Source: Azorhizobium oxalatiphilum (GTDB taxonomy: Bacteria > Pseudomonadota > Alphaproteobacteria > Rhizobiales > Xanthobacteraceae). From it: a DNA stretch of 64,000 nt. The translations under genes and the position numbers were made by a program. The stretch covers positions 1,145,743 through 1,209,742 of the forward strand of contig NZ_BMCT01000001.1 in assembly GCF_014635325.1 (NCBI RefSeq). Direction: 5' to 3'. Shown piece by piece: positions 8,301-16,799 of this stretch. Each line of letters begins with the position of its first letter. Positions within the stretch are counted from its first letter, which is position 1. The notes beneath the pieces are model-generated. The model had not been told where the DNA came from and did not search any database. It worked only from the letters and a program-made list of their open reading frames with translations.

Positions 8301-9176
8301 TCAGAGGCGCTTTTCGAAGAACGTGTCCGGATAGGGATCGTCGTTGAAGCGCGGGATCTCGGTCCAGCCGGTGCTGCGATAGAGTTTCTGGGCTTCCGGC
8401 AGCGCCTTGTTGGTATCGAGGCGCAGCACCTCCACCCCCAGCGAGCGTGCCGCCTCTTCGGCGCCGGCCATCAGTTTGTGGGCAAGGCCGATGCCGCGCG
8501 CGGCGGGCGACACCCACAGGCGCTTGACCTCGGCCACGGCTCCTCCTTGCCCCTTCACGCCCACGCAGCCCACCGCCAGCTCTTCCGACAGGGCCACCAG
8601 GAAGGCGCCGCGCGGGCGGATCATGTCGGCGGCATCCGGATCGCGCGACAGCTTCACGTCGAACCCGCCCTCGAACCGGACGGCCAGCTCGGCATAATAG
8701 GCTTCAAGGCAGGCGCGGGCGACGGGATCGCGCGGGTCCATCTCCTCCAGCGCGATGCGGTGGCGGCCGAGTGCCGAGGCCACCAGATCCATGGCCGCCA
8801 GCAGTTCGTCCGGCCGGGCGTGGCGGTCGAGGAAGCCGCCCGCCTGCGTGTTGGACAGATCCTCATAGGCGGCGAACTCGGCCGCTCCCGCCGGCGTCAG
8901 CCGGGCCACGCGGCGGCGGGCATCCTCCGGATGCGGCACGGTCTCGATCAGCCCCTCCTCCTCAAGCGCCCGCAGCAGGCGGCTCATGAGGCCGGAATCC
9001 AGATTGAGACGCTCGCGGATGGCGGTGACGTCCGACTGGCCGTGGCCGATGGCGTTCAGCACCCGGGCGCTGCCCAGCGGCCGGCCACGCCCGAGAAAGG
9101 ACGTATCCAGCGCCCCCACCTCGGCGGTGACGATGCGGTTGAAGCGGCGGATGCGGGCGATGGCGTCGGATGTCAT
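8301..9176 (-). CDS. MarR-type regulator fused to GNAT acetyltransferase
   Basis: 291 residues. The N-terminal winged helix (about 1-140) includes [20 protein letters not shown], the recognition-helix region, and [12 protein letters not shown], the wing. The GNAT domain (about 150-291) includes [20 protein letters not shown], the acetyl-CoA pyrophosphate loop (R/Q-x-x-G-x-G/A-like), and the closing [11 protein letters not shown]. Such fusions are a recognised family of putative self-contained sensors, but substrate and target are unknown. It probably regulates itself through the palindrome at 9182-9195. Confidence 0.9.
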   Translation of the reverse strand: MTSDAIARIRRFNRIVTAEVGALDTSFLGRGRPLGSARVLNAIGHGQSDVTAIRERLNLDSGLMSRLLRALEEEGLIETVPHPEDARRRVARLTPAGAAEFAAYEDLSNTQAGGFLDRHARPDELLAAMDLVASALGRHRIALEEMDPRDPVARACLEAYYAELAVRFEGGFDVKLSRDPDAADMIRPRGAFLVALSEELAVGCVGVKGQGGAVAEVKRLWVSPAARGIGLAHKLMAGAEEAARSLGVEVLRLDTNKALPEAQKLYRSTGWTEIPRFNDDPYPDTFFEKRL

Positions 9177-9181
9177 GATGT

Positions 9182-9195
9182 CTGACTTAAGTCAG
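9182..9195. promoter_or_regulatory. Perfect 14-bp palindrome, candidate MarR-GNAT operator
   Basis: ctgacttaagtcag begins six bases upstream of the MarR-GNAT start codon and would overlap its ribosome-binding site. Perfect dyads beside a MarR gene are commonly autoregulatory operators. The remaining bases to 9469 hold nothing else I recognise. Confidence 0.55.
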
Positions 9196-9469
9196 CTAAT
9201 GCGCATCGTCAATCACACCTTCGGCATCCGGATGAGGTGGGCGTAGGCCGGACGGCACCGAAAGGGTGTTGGGTATAACCATACGTCACTTTTGCCACTC
9301 AATTGCCAGCTTCGGGCAATCCAAATGCCGTAAGGTTCGGGTCATCTGGAGTGCGCGCATGGCCGTAGGATGGTCATGATCCGGATGCCGCGCAGCACCG
9401 CCGAAGAGCCGGCGGACGCAGCGGCGCAGCGAGCAGGCGGGGGGCCGCGAGAGACGCGGAAGAAGCGAG

Positions 9470-9700
9470 ATGGCGACGTTTCTGCAAGCCAGCAAGACGA
9501 TCATGGAAGCGGACCACGCGTTCGACGACCGCACGGCCTATTGCACCCGCTGCGGCTGCCACTGGAACACGGCCTACCAGCTCCGCAAGGGCTGCGTGGA
9601 CGCGCCGAACGTGACCGCGATTTCCCATCTGCGGGCGCGGGCGCGGCTCGATGCGCTCATCGCCGCCCGGCCCCCGCACGCCCCCTACGGCGAGGTGTGA
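9470..9700 (+). CDS. Small cysteine-containing hypothetical protein
   Basis: 76 residues. The centre reads AYCTRCGCHWNTAYQLRKGC, with four cysteines and a histidine that could form a small zinc knuckle. The rest is an Ala/Arg-rich helix. There is a purine-rich ribosome-binding site (gaagaagcgag) before ATG 9470. I do not recognise a family. It stands alone, upstream of the GTA cluster. Confidence 0.6.
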   Translation: MATFLQASKTIMEADHAFDDRTAYCTRCGCHWNTAYQLRKGCVDAPNVTAISHLRARARLDALIAARPPHAPYGEV

Positions 9701-10022
9701 GGCCCGCAACCGCATCTGTCAGAACGGCGTTTTCCGCCGGGTTGCGGTTGTAGGAAAATATACCTTGACAGCGTGGCGCTGCTCACGCATGCTTATCCCA
9801 CGCTCCAGATTTGTGCCCCGGCCACTTGGCGGTGATGCCGCCGCTGCGCAAGCATGCCAACGGCTTTGAGCTTTAGGGGCGCATCAGCGTTCGTTCTTTC
9901 TGCGGCTTTCGTCGGCGTCCTTCGGGGCGCCGTTTGCGTTTCTGACTTCGGCTTCTTCGCTTTTCGCGCGCCGCCGCAGGCGGTGTCTTCCGTGCCGCGT
10001 CCCCGCTTTCGGATCCGAGCCC
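9701..10022. other. Intergenic region upstream of the GTA cluster
   Basis: 322 bp before the first GTA gene. A ttgaca box at 9765-9770, preceded by the only AT-rich patch (aggaaaatatacc), could be a -35 element, but no convincing -10 follows at the usual spacing. I saw no CtrA-type TTAA-N7-TTAA site. It is the natural place for the GTA promoter. Confidence 0.35.
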
Positions 10023-10574
10023 ATGCCCAATCCTCCGTCGCCGGAAACGACCGAGCAGGCCCGCGCGCTCTATGCGCGCGGCGTGCCCGTCAGAACCATC
10101 ATGGCCGACACCGGCCTTTCCCGCCGCCAGATCTATTACTGGCTGGACCGTGGACCGGGGCGGGACGCAGAGGCCACGCCGAAACCCACGCCGCGCCGCG
10201 CCACGCGCCGTCGCAGCGATCTCGCCCGCCCGCCGAGCCTTGAGGCCCGGCGCCGGCTGATGGGGCGGCTGTGGCGGGCGGCGGAATGCCAGATCAGCGA
10301 GATCGAGGATCGCCTCGTGGCCGCGACCGCCGGGGAGGCCGATGCGCCGCCCCGCGATGCCGAGCGCGATGCCCGCGCGCTGGCGGTGCTGGCCCGGGTG
10401 ATGCGCGAACTCTCCGCGCTCGATGCCGCCGCCCGCCGCGACCGCGCGGCGGACGAAGCCGGACGCGCCAGCCGCGACCCCGAGACCTTCCGCCGCGAAC
10501 TCGCCCGCCGCCTCGCCCAGATCCAGTCGGGGGAGAAGGGGGCGGCGGCGCAGGCGGAGGGGGAGGGGGAGTGA
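10023..10574 (+). CDS. GTA small terminase-like protein (ORFg1 position)
   Basis: 183 residues. The N-terminal helix-turn-helix (YARGVPVRTIMADTGLSRRQIYYWLDRG) is followed by a basic linker and a helical, probably coiled-coil region (SLEARRRLMGRLWRAAE onward) ending in a Gly/Glu-rich tail. The place directly upstream of the large terminase and the DNA-binding plus oligomerising layout fit a terminase small subunit; in R. capsulatus the ORFg1 product has this role. A 377-bp gap filled by a repeat separates it from the large subunit. Confidence 0.78.
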   Translation: MPNPPSPETTEQARALYARGVPVRTIMADTGLSRRQIYYWLDRGPGRDAEATPKPTPRRATRRRSDLARPPSLEARRRLMGRLWRAAECQISEIEDRLVAATAGEADAPPRDAERDARALAVLARVMRELSALDAAARRDRAADEAGRASRDPETFRRELARRLAQIQSGEKGAAAQAEGEGE

Positions 10575-10612
10575 GGGGCTACAGGACTTTCCCTTCCGGC
10601 TCGCCGGGTCTG

Positions 10613-10811
10613 CCCCCTCCCTAGCGCTCCCCCGCACGCAAGTCGGATGTTTCCGACTTGCGTGCGTTGCTTCCGAAACCGGCAACATCCGGTTTCGGGC
10701 GGGAGAGGGAACTGCGGTGTTCCCGGCCTGCCCGTCGCCATACTGTTCCCGCACTCACCACCTGCCTGACAGGCTCCCTCTCCCGCTTGCGGGGGAGGGG
10801 TGGGGAGGGGG
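10613..10811. repeat. Palindromic repeat pair (family A, outward type), copy 1, with nested insertion
   Basis: The left palindrome (from 10613) is split in its loop by a 62-bp module at 10637-10698. The right palindrome ends at 10811. Like the copies at 12351, 14245 and 14537, its two units point the opposite way to those of the DUF559 element. The right flank (about 10816-10912) shares words with the flank of the 14245 copy, such as gtccgaatcg. It fills the gap between the two terminase genes. Confidence 0.75.
10637..10698. repeat. 62-bp two-hairpin module nested in a repeat loop, copy 1
   Basis: Two perfect 10-bp-arm hairpins (cgcaagtcgg/ccgacttgcg; ccgaaaccgg/ccggtttcgg) joined by a 10-base spacer. 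It is inserted in the loop between cccccgca and gcgggagaggg of a family A palindrome. A same-length copy lies at 12693-12754. Confidence 0.75.
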
Positions 10812-10951
10812 AAGGGCGCGAGGGGGCAGGCTGGGCGGCTCCCGTCCCATTCCGGCACACCTTCTCCGGAGCACCGGAACAGCACCGGCACAAACCCCGT
10901 CCGAATCGGCGCGCCCTTAAGATTTCCCTTTTGTTCGCAGGAGCGTAACCC

Positions 10952-12322
10952 ATGCATCTGCCGCCCGTGTCCGCGACGCCCGAGGGGCTGCGGGCGGCGC
11001 TGCAAGCCTGCCTCGCACGGCCGGCCTGGACGTGCAGTCTGCTCGACACGCTGGGCGAGGAAGATGCCGAGCAGCTGCTCAGCGACTGGCCGCTCTGGGC
11101 GCGACCCGATCAGCTGCCGCCGCAGACCGCGCCCAACGGGCGCCCCTGGACCACATGGCTGGTGCTGGGCGGGCGCGGCGCCGGCAAGACGCGGGCGGGC
11201 GCCGAATGGGTGCGTGGCCTCGCGCTCGGCCGCCCGCCCTTCGCCGATCGCCCGGTGGGGCGCATCGCGCTGATCGCAGAGACCATGGCCGATGTACGCG
11301 AGGTGATGGTGGAGGGTGTTTCCGGCCTCATCGCCATTCATCCAGCCGGCGAACGCCCGGTGTTCGAGGCGACCCGCCGCCGTCTCGTCTGGCCCAATGG
11401 CGCGGTGGCGCAGGGTTTTTCGGCGGAAGACCCCGAGAGCCTGCGCGGCCCCCAGTTCGAGGCCGCCTGGCTCGATGAGCTGGCCAAATGGCGGCGCGGG
11501 GAAGCCACCTTCGACATGCTGCAGTTCGGCCTGCGCCTCGGCGACTGGCCGCGCCAGATGGTAACGACGACGCCGCGTCCCGGCGCGCTGCTGCGCCGCC
11601 TGCTGGCCGATCCGGCGACCGTCACCAGCCGCGCCCGCACGGCGGACAATGCCTTCCATCTCGCCCCCGCCTTCCTCGACACCGTGCTTTCCCGTTATGG
11701 CGGCACGCGGCTCGGGCGGCAGGAGCTGGACGGCGAGATCATCGAGGACCGCGCCGACGCTCTGTGGTCGCGCCCCGCGCTGGAGGCCGCGCGCGAGCGT
11801 GAGGCGCCACCGCTCGCCCGCATCGTGGTGGCGGTGGATCCGCCCGCCTCCTCCCGTGCCGGGGCGGACGCCTGCGGTATCGTCGCGGCCGGCATCGATA
11901 CTGGCGGCACGGTGCATGTGCTGGCGGACGAGAGCGTCGCGGGCCTGCGCCCGGCGCAATGGGCGGCACGTGCCATCGCGCTCTATGTGGCGCATGAGGC
12001 CGACGCCATCGTCGCCGAAGTGAACCAGGGCGGCGAGATGGTGCGCGCGGTTCTGGCCGAGGTGGATGCCGCCGTACCGGTGGTGAGCGTACGCGCAACG
12101 CGTGGCAAATATGTACGGGCCGAGCCCGTGGCCGCGCTCTACGAGCAGGGGCGCGTGCGCCATGCCGGCGCCTTTCCGGCGCTGGAGGACGAGATGTGCG
12201 ACTTCGGCCCGGATGGCCTGTCCTCCGGCCGTTCGCCGGACCGGATGGATGCTCTGGTCTGGGCCGTCACCCATCTGGCGCTCGGCCCGCAGGCCCCCGC
12301 GCCAAGGGTGCGGCGGTTCTGA
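10952..12322 (+). CDS. GTA large terminase subunit (ORFg2)
   Basis: A 456-residue DNA-packaging motor. The ATPase domain shows Walker A GGRGAGKT (residues 73-80) and Walker B FEAAWLDELAKW. The RNase-H-like nuclease domain follows, with the first acidic residue in RIVVAVDPPASS and later DADAIVAEVNQGGEMV-like and SPDRMDALVWAVTHL segments. It translocates and cuts host DNA headfuls into GTA particles. An aggag ribosome-binding site precedes ATG 10952. Confidence 0.95.
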   Translation: MHLPPVSATPEGLRAALQACLARPAWTCSLLDTLGEEDAEQLLSDWPLWARPDQLPPQTAPNGRPWTTWLVLGGRGAGKTRAGAEWVRGLALGRPPFADRPVGRIALIAETMADVREVMVEGVSGLIAIHPAGERPVFEATRRRLVWPNGAVAQGFSAEDPESLRGPQFEAAWLDELAKWRRGEATFDMLQFGLRLGDWPRQMVTTTPRPGALLRRLLADPATVTSRARTADNAFHLAPAFLDTVLSRYGGTRLGRQELDGEIIEDRADALWSRPALEAAREREAPPLARIVVAVDPPASSRAGADACGIVAAGIDTGGTVHVLADESVAGLRPAQWAARAIALYVAHEADAIVAEVNQGGEMVRAVLAEVDAAVPVVSVRATRGKYVRAEPVAALYEQGRVRHAGAFPALEDEMCDFGPDGLSSGRSPDRMDALVWAVTHLALGPQAPAPRVRRF

Positions 12323-12350
12323 GGGTTTGCAGGAGGTTGCGCCCGGTCTG

Positions 12351-12513
12351 CCCCCTCCCTAACCCTCCCCCGCAAGCGGGAGAGGGGATGTGTTGTGCGT
12401 GGTCGGACCGTTGTCCTGTTCTTACGCTTCCGCAGCGCTGTTGATCGTGCACTTCCTTTCCATCTGAGCGACAGGCTCCCTCTCCCGCTTGCGGGGGAGG
12501 GGTGGGGAGGGGG
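12351..12513. repeat. Palindromic repeat pair (family A, outward type), copy 2
   Basis: Left unit 12351-12387, right unit ending 12513. The interior contains cgcagcgctgttgatcg, shared with the 14245 and 14537 copies. It lies 28 bases after the large terminase stop, inside the GTA cluster. Confidence 0.8.
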
Positions 12514-12570
12514 AAAGCGCGCTCTCCGCTGGCGTGCTGAAGGTCATGAGAACACGCACCCCATACAGTT

Positions 12571-12774
12571 CGTCATGGCCGGACTTGATCCGGCCATCCA
12601 CGTCCCTCCGCATGTGGTTGGTTCAATGATGAGCGAGCGGTCATCATCCGCTTCATTCTGCTGACGGCCGCCAACGTCGCGACGTGGATCCCCGGGAGTC
12701 GGCTCTTGCCGACCTCCGCACTTTGGAACCGAAGTCGGAAACATCCGACTTCGGGATCAAGTCCGGGGATGACG
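12571..12774. repeat. Bipartite palindromic repeat (family B), copy 2, with nested module
   Basis: Starts cgtcatggccgg and ends ccggggatgacg, with the same outer layout as 6771-6880. The right palindrome is split in its loop by the 62-bp two-hairpin module (12693-12754). Together with 12351-12513 it occupies the 511-bp gap between large terminase and portal. Confidence 0.75.
12693..12754. repeat. 62-bp two-hairpin module nested in a repeat loop, copy 2
   Basis: Aligns base for base without gaps to 10637-10698 (for example agtcgg, ccgac, ccgaa, aacatccg, ttcgg at matching offsets). Here the host is a family B palindrome rather than family A; the break is again at the hairpin tip. Confidence 0.75.
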
Positions 12775-12833
12775 GTCCTTTGCTGCACGGACCTCGTTCT
12801 GTGCAGGCCGATCCCTTTCCCCCGGAGCCCGAC

Positions 12834-14012
12834 ATGCTGCAAACCCTCGCCCGCGCTTTCCGCTCCCCGCAGTCCCGTCCGCAGGAAGCCAAGGCCAGCC
12901 GCACCGCCGCTCTCGTGGCGCTGCTCTCCACCGGGCGGGCGCGCTGGACGCCGCGCGATTATGCCGGCCTTGCCCGCGAGGGGTTCGCCCGCAATGCGGT
13001 GGCCTATCGCGCCGTGCGCCTCGTGGCGGAAGCCGCCGCCAGCGTGCCGCTGCTGCTGATGGACGGCCCCCGCGAGATCGACGCCCATCCGCTGCTGGAT
13101 CTCATCGCCCGGCCCAACCCGCGCGCCGTGGGCGCGGAGGTGCTGGAGGCGGTCTATGGCCATCTCATGGTGGCCGGGAATGCCTATGTGGAAGCGGTCG
13201 CGGCGGGCGGCGCGGTGCGCGAGCTGCACGCACTCAGGCCGGACCGCATGAAGGTGGTGCCGGGGCCGGACGGCTGGCCGGAGGCCTTCGACTACACGCT
13301 GGACGGGCGCACCCTGCGCATTCCGCAGGAGAGCATCCTCTCCGACGCCACGGTGCCGCCGCTGCTGCACCTGACCCTGTTCAATCCTCTGGATGATCTC
13401 TACGGCTTCGCCCCCATGGAGGCGGCGGCGCAGGCGCTGGACCTGCACAATGCGGCGGGCGCCTGGAACAAGGCTCTGCTCGACAATGCCGCGCGCCCCT
13501 CCGGAGCGCTTGTCTATGGCGGCACGGGCAGCCTGAGCGAAGACCAGTTCGAGCGTCTGAAGGGTGAGCTGGAAGCCAGCTTCCAGGGCGCCGCCAATGC
13601 CGGGCGGCCCATGCTGCTGGAAGGCGGGCTCGACTGGAAGCCGCTGGGGCTGTCGCCGCGCGACATGGATTTTCAGGCGGCGCGCGAGGGCGCGGCGCGG
13701 GAGATCGCATTGGCGCTCGGCGTGCCGCCCATGCTGATCGGCATCCCCGGTGACAACACCTATGCCAATTATGCCGAGGCCAACCGCGTGCTGTGGCGGC
13801 AGACCGTGCTGCCGCTGGTCAAGCGCGTGGCAGCCTCGCTCAGTGCGTGGCTCGGGCCGGCCTATGGTGGTGCGCTCACTTTGGTGCCCGACCTCGACCA
13901 GGTGGAGGCGCTGGCAACCGAGCGCTCCGAAATGTGGGCGCGCGTGGGCGCGGCGTCCTTCCTCTCCGATGACGAGAAGCGCGCGGCTGTGGGCTACGGC
14001 CCGGCGCGCTAA
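12834..14012 (+). CDS. GTA portal protein, HK97 family (ORFg3)
   Basis: A 392-residue portal forming the capsid vertex through which DNA enters. Family features: FARNAVAYRAVRLVAEAAAS near the N-terminus, HPLLDLIARPNP, the NPLDDLYGFAPMEAA segment, and the C-terminal ALGVPPMLIGIPGDNTYANY motif. I use ATG 12834 (ggag upstream). The same frame is open back into the repeat to 12684, but that part reads as repeat sequence. Confidence 0.94.
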   Translation: MLQTLARAFRSPQSRPQEAKASRTAALVALLSTGRARWTPRDYAGLAREGFARNAVAYRAVRLVAEAAASVPLLLMDGPREIDAHPLLDLIARPNPRAVGAEVLEAVYGHLMVAGNAYVEAVAAGGAVRELHALRPDRMKVVPGPDGWPEAFDYTLDGRTLRIPQESILSDATVPPLLHLTLFNPLDDLYGFAPMEAAAQALDLHNAAGAWNKALLDNAARPSGALVYGGTGSLSEDQFERLKGELEASFQGAANAGRPMLLEGGLDWKPLGLSPRDMDFQAAREGAAREIALALGVPPMLIGIPGDNTYANYAEANRVLWRQTVLPLVKRVAASLSAWLGPAYGGALTLVPDLDQVEALATERSEMWARVGAASFLSDDEKRAAVGYGPAR

Positions 14013-14023
14013 AAGGCTGCTCG

Positions 14024-14209
14024 ATGGACGCCGTGATCCGCACCTTCGCCGAGCGCGGCGACCTCGCCCATCTGGCGCTGGTGGCCTGGGCGGTGAGCGC
14101 CTCCGGCGTCGCCATGGCGGCGCTGGGGGCCCTGTCGCGCGCACACCAGCGCATGGATGATTTCGTCCGCGAACTCGCCCGCTTCAACGCCCGGCACGGG
14201 GAGGAGTAG
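14024..14209 (+). CDS. GTA small membrane protein (ORFg3.5-like)
   Basis: 61 residues with one predicted membrane helix (LALVAWAVSASGVAMAALGAL) and a charged C-terminus (RMDDFVRELARFNARHGEE). It lies 11 bases after the portal gene, the place of ORFg3.5 in R. capsulatus GTA. Function unknown. Confidence 0.75.
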   Translation: MDAVIRTFAERGDLAHLALVAWAVSASGVAMAALGALSRAHQRMDDFVRELARFNARHGEE

Positions 14210-14244
14210 GGGGCGTGATGCCCGGTCTCCGCGCTGGCGCGCGG

Positions 14245-14402
14245 CCCCCTCCCTGGCCCTCCCCCGCAAGCGGGAGAGGGGATCCGGTGTGCGGGGTGGG
14301 ACTGCTGTTCTGCTTTTTCGCCGTGCTGCTGATCGCGCGCTTCCTTCCTCGCCTGCGCAACCTGCTCCCTCTCCCGCTTGCGGGGGAGGGGTGGGGAGGG
14401 GG
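14245..14402. repeat. Palindromic repeat pair (family A, outward type), copy 3
   Basis: Left unit from 14245, right unit ending 14402. It is preceded by ctccgcgctggcgcgcggc, which recurs before copy 4. Interior and left flank match copy 4 closely, so copies 3 and 4 are probably a local duplication about 292 bp apart. Confidence 0.8.
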
Positions 14403-14536
14403 CTGGCGGGGCGCCTGTCCCTTATCGGGACACACGATGTCGATGCACGGAACGGGGCGAGGACAAAGCCTGTCCGAATCGCTGTCTGGGCGATGTGCGC
14501 CGTTCGTTCCACCCGGCTCCCCGCGCTGGCGCGCGG

Positions 14537-14690
14537 CCCCCTCCCTAGCCCTCCCCCGCAAGCGGGAGAGGGGATCCGGTGTGCGGGGTGGGACTGTTGT
14601 TCTGCTCTTCCGCCGCGCTGTTGATCGCGTGCTCCCCCTCGGCCCGGGCAGCCTGCTCCCTCTCCCGCTTAAGGGGCCGTGGGGACGGGG
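14537..14690. repeat. Palindromic repeat pair (family A, outward type), copy 4, right end degraded
   Basis: Left unit intact from 14537. The right unit keeps ctccctctcccgctt and then diverges. It occupies, with copy 3, the 552-bp gap between ORFg3.5 and the next small GTA gene. Confidence 0.75.
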
Positions 14691-14761
14691 CGAGCCGGGC
14701 GGGCACGCAGCGCCGCAAGTGATCCAACACTCATCTAAACCGGTCGCAACAGGAGACTTCC

Positions 14762-14938
14762 ATGCGTCCTCCCTTCCTCGCCAAGGCGTCGGTGCCGCGC
14801 ATCCGGGCGATTGCGCCCGGTGCGCCGCGCGTCGCGCCGCCGCCCTCGGCCGGCGTGTTCCGCGAGTTCGTCGCCACGCTCGAGCGGCTGGAGAAATCCC
14901 GCCGCCGCAAGCCGCGCACCCCGCCGAGGCCGCGTTGA
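14762..14938 (+). CDS. Small basic Pro-rich protein upstream of GTA prohead protease
   Basis: 58 residues, Pro/Arg-rich at both ends with a short helix (FREFVATLERLEKSRRRK). An aggag ribosome-binding site lies 7 bases before ATG 14762, and the stop overlaps the protease start (tgatg), so the two are probably translationally coupled. I recognise no family. A minor capsid or scaffolding-type role would fit the place but is a guess. Confidence 0.6.
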   Translation: MRPPFLAKASVPRIRAIAPGAPRVAPPPSAGVFREFVATLERLEKSRRRKPRTPPRPR

Positions 14939-15480
14939 TGGACGGGCTCTTCAGCCCCTTCGAGGGCTATGCCTGCCTGTTCGGGCAGCAGGATCTCGGC
15001 CGCGACATCATCGCTCCCGGCGCCTTCGCCGATACGCTGGCGAAACGCGGCGTGGGCGGTGTGCGGCTGCTCTATCAGCACGATCCCGCCGAGCCCATCG
15101 GCGTGTGGGCGCGCCTCACCGAGGATGCCATCGGCCTCAGGGTGGAAGGGCGCCTTTCGCTGGAGGTGAAGCGCGGCCGCGAGGTGGTGGCGCTGATCGC
15201 CGCCGGCGCGCTGGATGGACTGTCCATCGGCTTCAAGGCGGTGGAGGCCCGTACCGATCCGCGTGCCCGCGTGCGGCGGATCACCCGTATCGATCTGTGG
15301 GAGGTGTCCGTCGTCACCTTCCCCATGCAGCCCGGTGCCCGCATCCGCCGCCCCGATGGGCTGCGGATGCCTGCGCTTACGTCGTCCGGCCCGCTGTCGC
15401 CCGCCGCCGCCAGCCGGCTGGCGGCAGCCGCCGTCACCCGCGCCGCCGCGCGGCTGCGGCCGCATCTCGCGTCCGTCTGA
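14938..15480 (+). CDS. GTA prohead protease, HK97 family (ORFg4)
   Basis: 180 residues. It cleaves the capsid precursor during particle maturation. The U35-family pattern is visible: GYACLFGQQDLGRDIIAPGAF, RLLYQHDP with the catalytic His, and GLSIGFKAVEA with the catalytic Ser, followed by LWEVSVVTFPM. The ATG overlaps the stop of the preceding small gene. It lies directly upstream of the capsid gene, as in all GTAs of this type. Confidence 0.93.
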   Translation: MDGLFSPFEGYACLFGQQDLGRDIIAPGAFADTLAKRGVGGVRLLYQHDPAEPIGVWARLTEDAIGLRVEGRLSLEVKRGREVVALIAAGALDGLSIGFKAVEARTDPRARVRRITRIDLWEVSVVTFPMQPGARIRRPDGLRMPALTSSGPLSPAAASRLAAAAVTRAAARLRPHLASV

Positions 15481-15514
15481 TCGTTTCATCCTCTCTCAAG
15501 CCAGGGAATTCTCC

Positions 15515-16762
15515 ATGACCGTCCTCACTGCGCCCGAAACCAAGGTGGCCGCGCCCGAGAGCCAGTCGGCGCTCGATACGCTGATGCGCGCCTTCGAGAC
15601 CTACAAGGAGACCAACGAGACCCGCCTCGCGCAGATCGAGCGGCGCGGCGTCGCTGATCCGCTCACCGAGGATCAGGTGACGCGCATCGACGCCGCGCTC
15701 GCCGCCTGTTCGGCGCGCATCGCGCAGGTGGAGACGCGCGGCGCGCGCCTGCCGCTGGGCGGGCGGCTGGAGACCGGCGACGCGCAGGCCCGCGCCCACG
15801 GCAGCGCCTTCCTCTCTTATGTGCGCCATGGCGAGGCGGATGGCCTCAAGGCGCTGGAGGCGAAAGCCCTGTCCGCAGGCGTCGGCGCCGATGGCGGCTA
15901 TCTCGTGCCCTATGAGACCGAGCAGGAGATCGGCCGTCGCCTCGCTGCGCTCTCGCCCATCCGGGCGCTGGCCACCGTGCGCACCATCGGTGCGGGCACC
16001 TATCGCAAGCCGTTCATGACCTCCGGCCCCGCCACCGGCTGGGCGGCGGAGACGGCGGCGCGGCCGCAGACCGACAGTCCCGCTCTGGCGGAACTCGCCT
16101 TCCCGGCCATGGAGCTCTACGCCATGCCCGCCGCCACCCAGACCTTGCTGGATGATGGGCAGGTGAACATCGAGGAGTGGATCGCCGGCGAGGTGGACAG
16201 CGCCTTTGCCGAGCAGGAGGGCACCGCCTTCGTCTCCGGTGACGGCGTGGCCAAGCCGAAGGGTTTTCTCGCTTATCCCAAGGCGGCGGAGAGCGCCTGG
16301 AGCTGGGGCAGCACGGGCTATGTGGCGACGGGAGCTGCGGGGATGTTTCCCGCCGCCGACTCCTCCGACGTGCTGCTGGATCTCGTCTATGCGCTGAAGG
16401 GCGGCTACCGGCAGAATGCGGCCTTCGTGATGAACCGCCGCACCCAGTCGGCGGTGCGCAAGCTGAAGGATGCCTCCGGTGCCTATCTGTGGGCGCCGCC
16501 CGCTGCGGCGGGGCAGCCGGCGAGCCTGATGGGCTTCGCGGTGCATGAGGCGGAAGCCATGCCGGATATGGCGGACGGCGCCTTTCCCATCGCCTTCGGC
16601 GATTTCCGGCGCGGCTATCTGGTGGTGGATCGGGCGGGGGTGCGCGTGCTGCGCGATCCCTATTCGGCGAAGCCCTATGTGCTGTTCTACACCACCAAGC
16701 GGGTGGGCGGCGGCATCCAGGACTTCGACGCCATCAAGCTGCTGAAGACCGCCGCGAACTGA
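15515..16762 (+). CDS. GTA major capsid protein, HK97 fold (ORFg5)
   Basis: 415 residues. The N-terminal about 110 residues form a helical scaffold-like delta domain (LMRAFETYKETNETRLAQIE), normally removed by the protease. The HK97 body begins near ALSAGVGADGGYLVPYE, then IRALATVRTI, GWAAETAARPQTDSP and the C-terminal FRRGYLVVDRAGVRVLRDPY. A purine-rich site (caggga) precedes ATG 15515. Confidence 0.95.
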   Translation: MTVLTAPETKVAAPESQSALDTLMRAFETYKETNETRLAQIERRGVADPLTEDQVTRIDAALAACSARIAQVETRGARLPLGGRLETGDAQARAHGSAFLSYVRHGEADGLKALEAKALSAGVGADGGYLVPYETEQEIGRRLAALSPIRALATVRTIGAGTYRKPFMTSGPATGWAAETAARPQTDSPALAELAFPAMELYAMPAATQTLLDDGQVNIEEWIAGEVDSAFAEQEGTAFVSGDGVAKPKGFLAYPKAAESAWSWGSTGYVATGAAGMFPAADSSDVLLDLVYALKGGYRQNAAFVMNRRTQSAVRKLKDASGAYLWAPPAAAGQPASLMGFAVHEAEAMPDMADGAFPIAFGDFRRGYLVVDRAGVRVLRDPYSAKPYVLFYTTKRVGGGIQDFDAIKLLKTAAN

Positions 16763-16799
16763 GCGCGGCGGCCGGAGGTGGATAGGCTCGGCCCCCCGC

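Noticed and set aside
12684-12833. Extended N-terminus of the portal protein
   Set aside because: This stretch is the family B repeat with its nested module; the portal family begins at ATG 12834 with its own ribosome-binding site.
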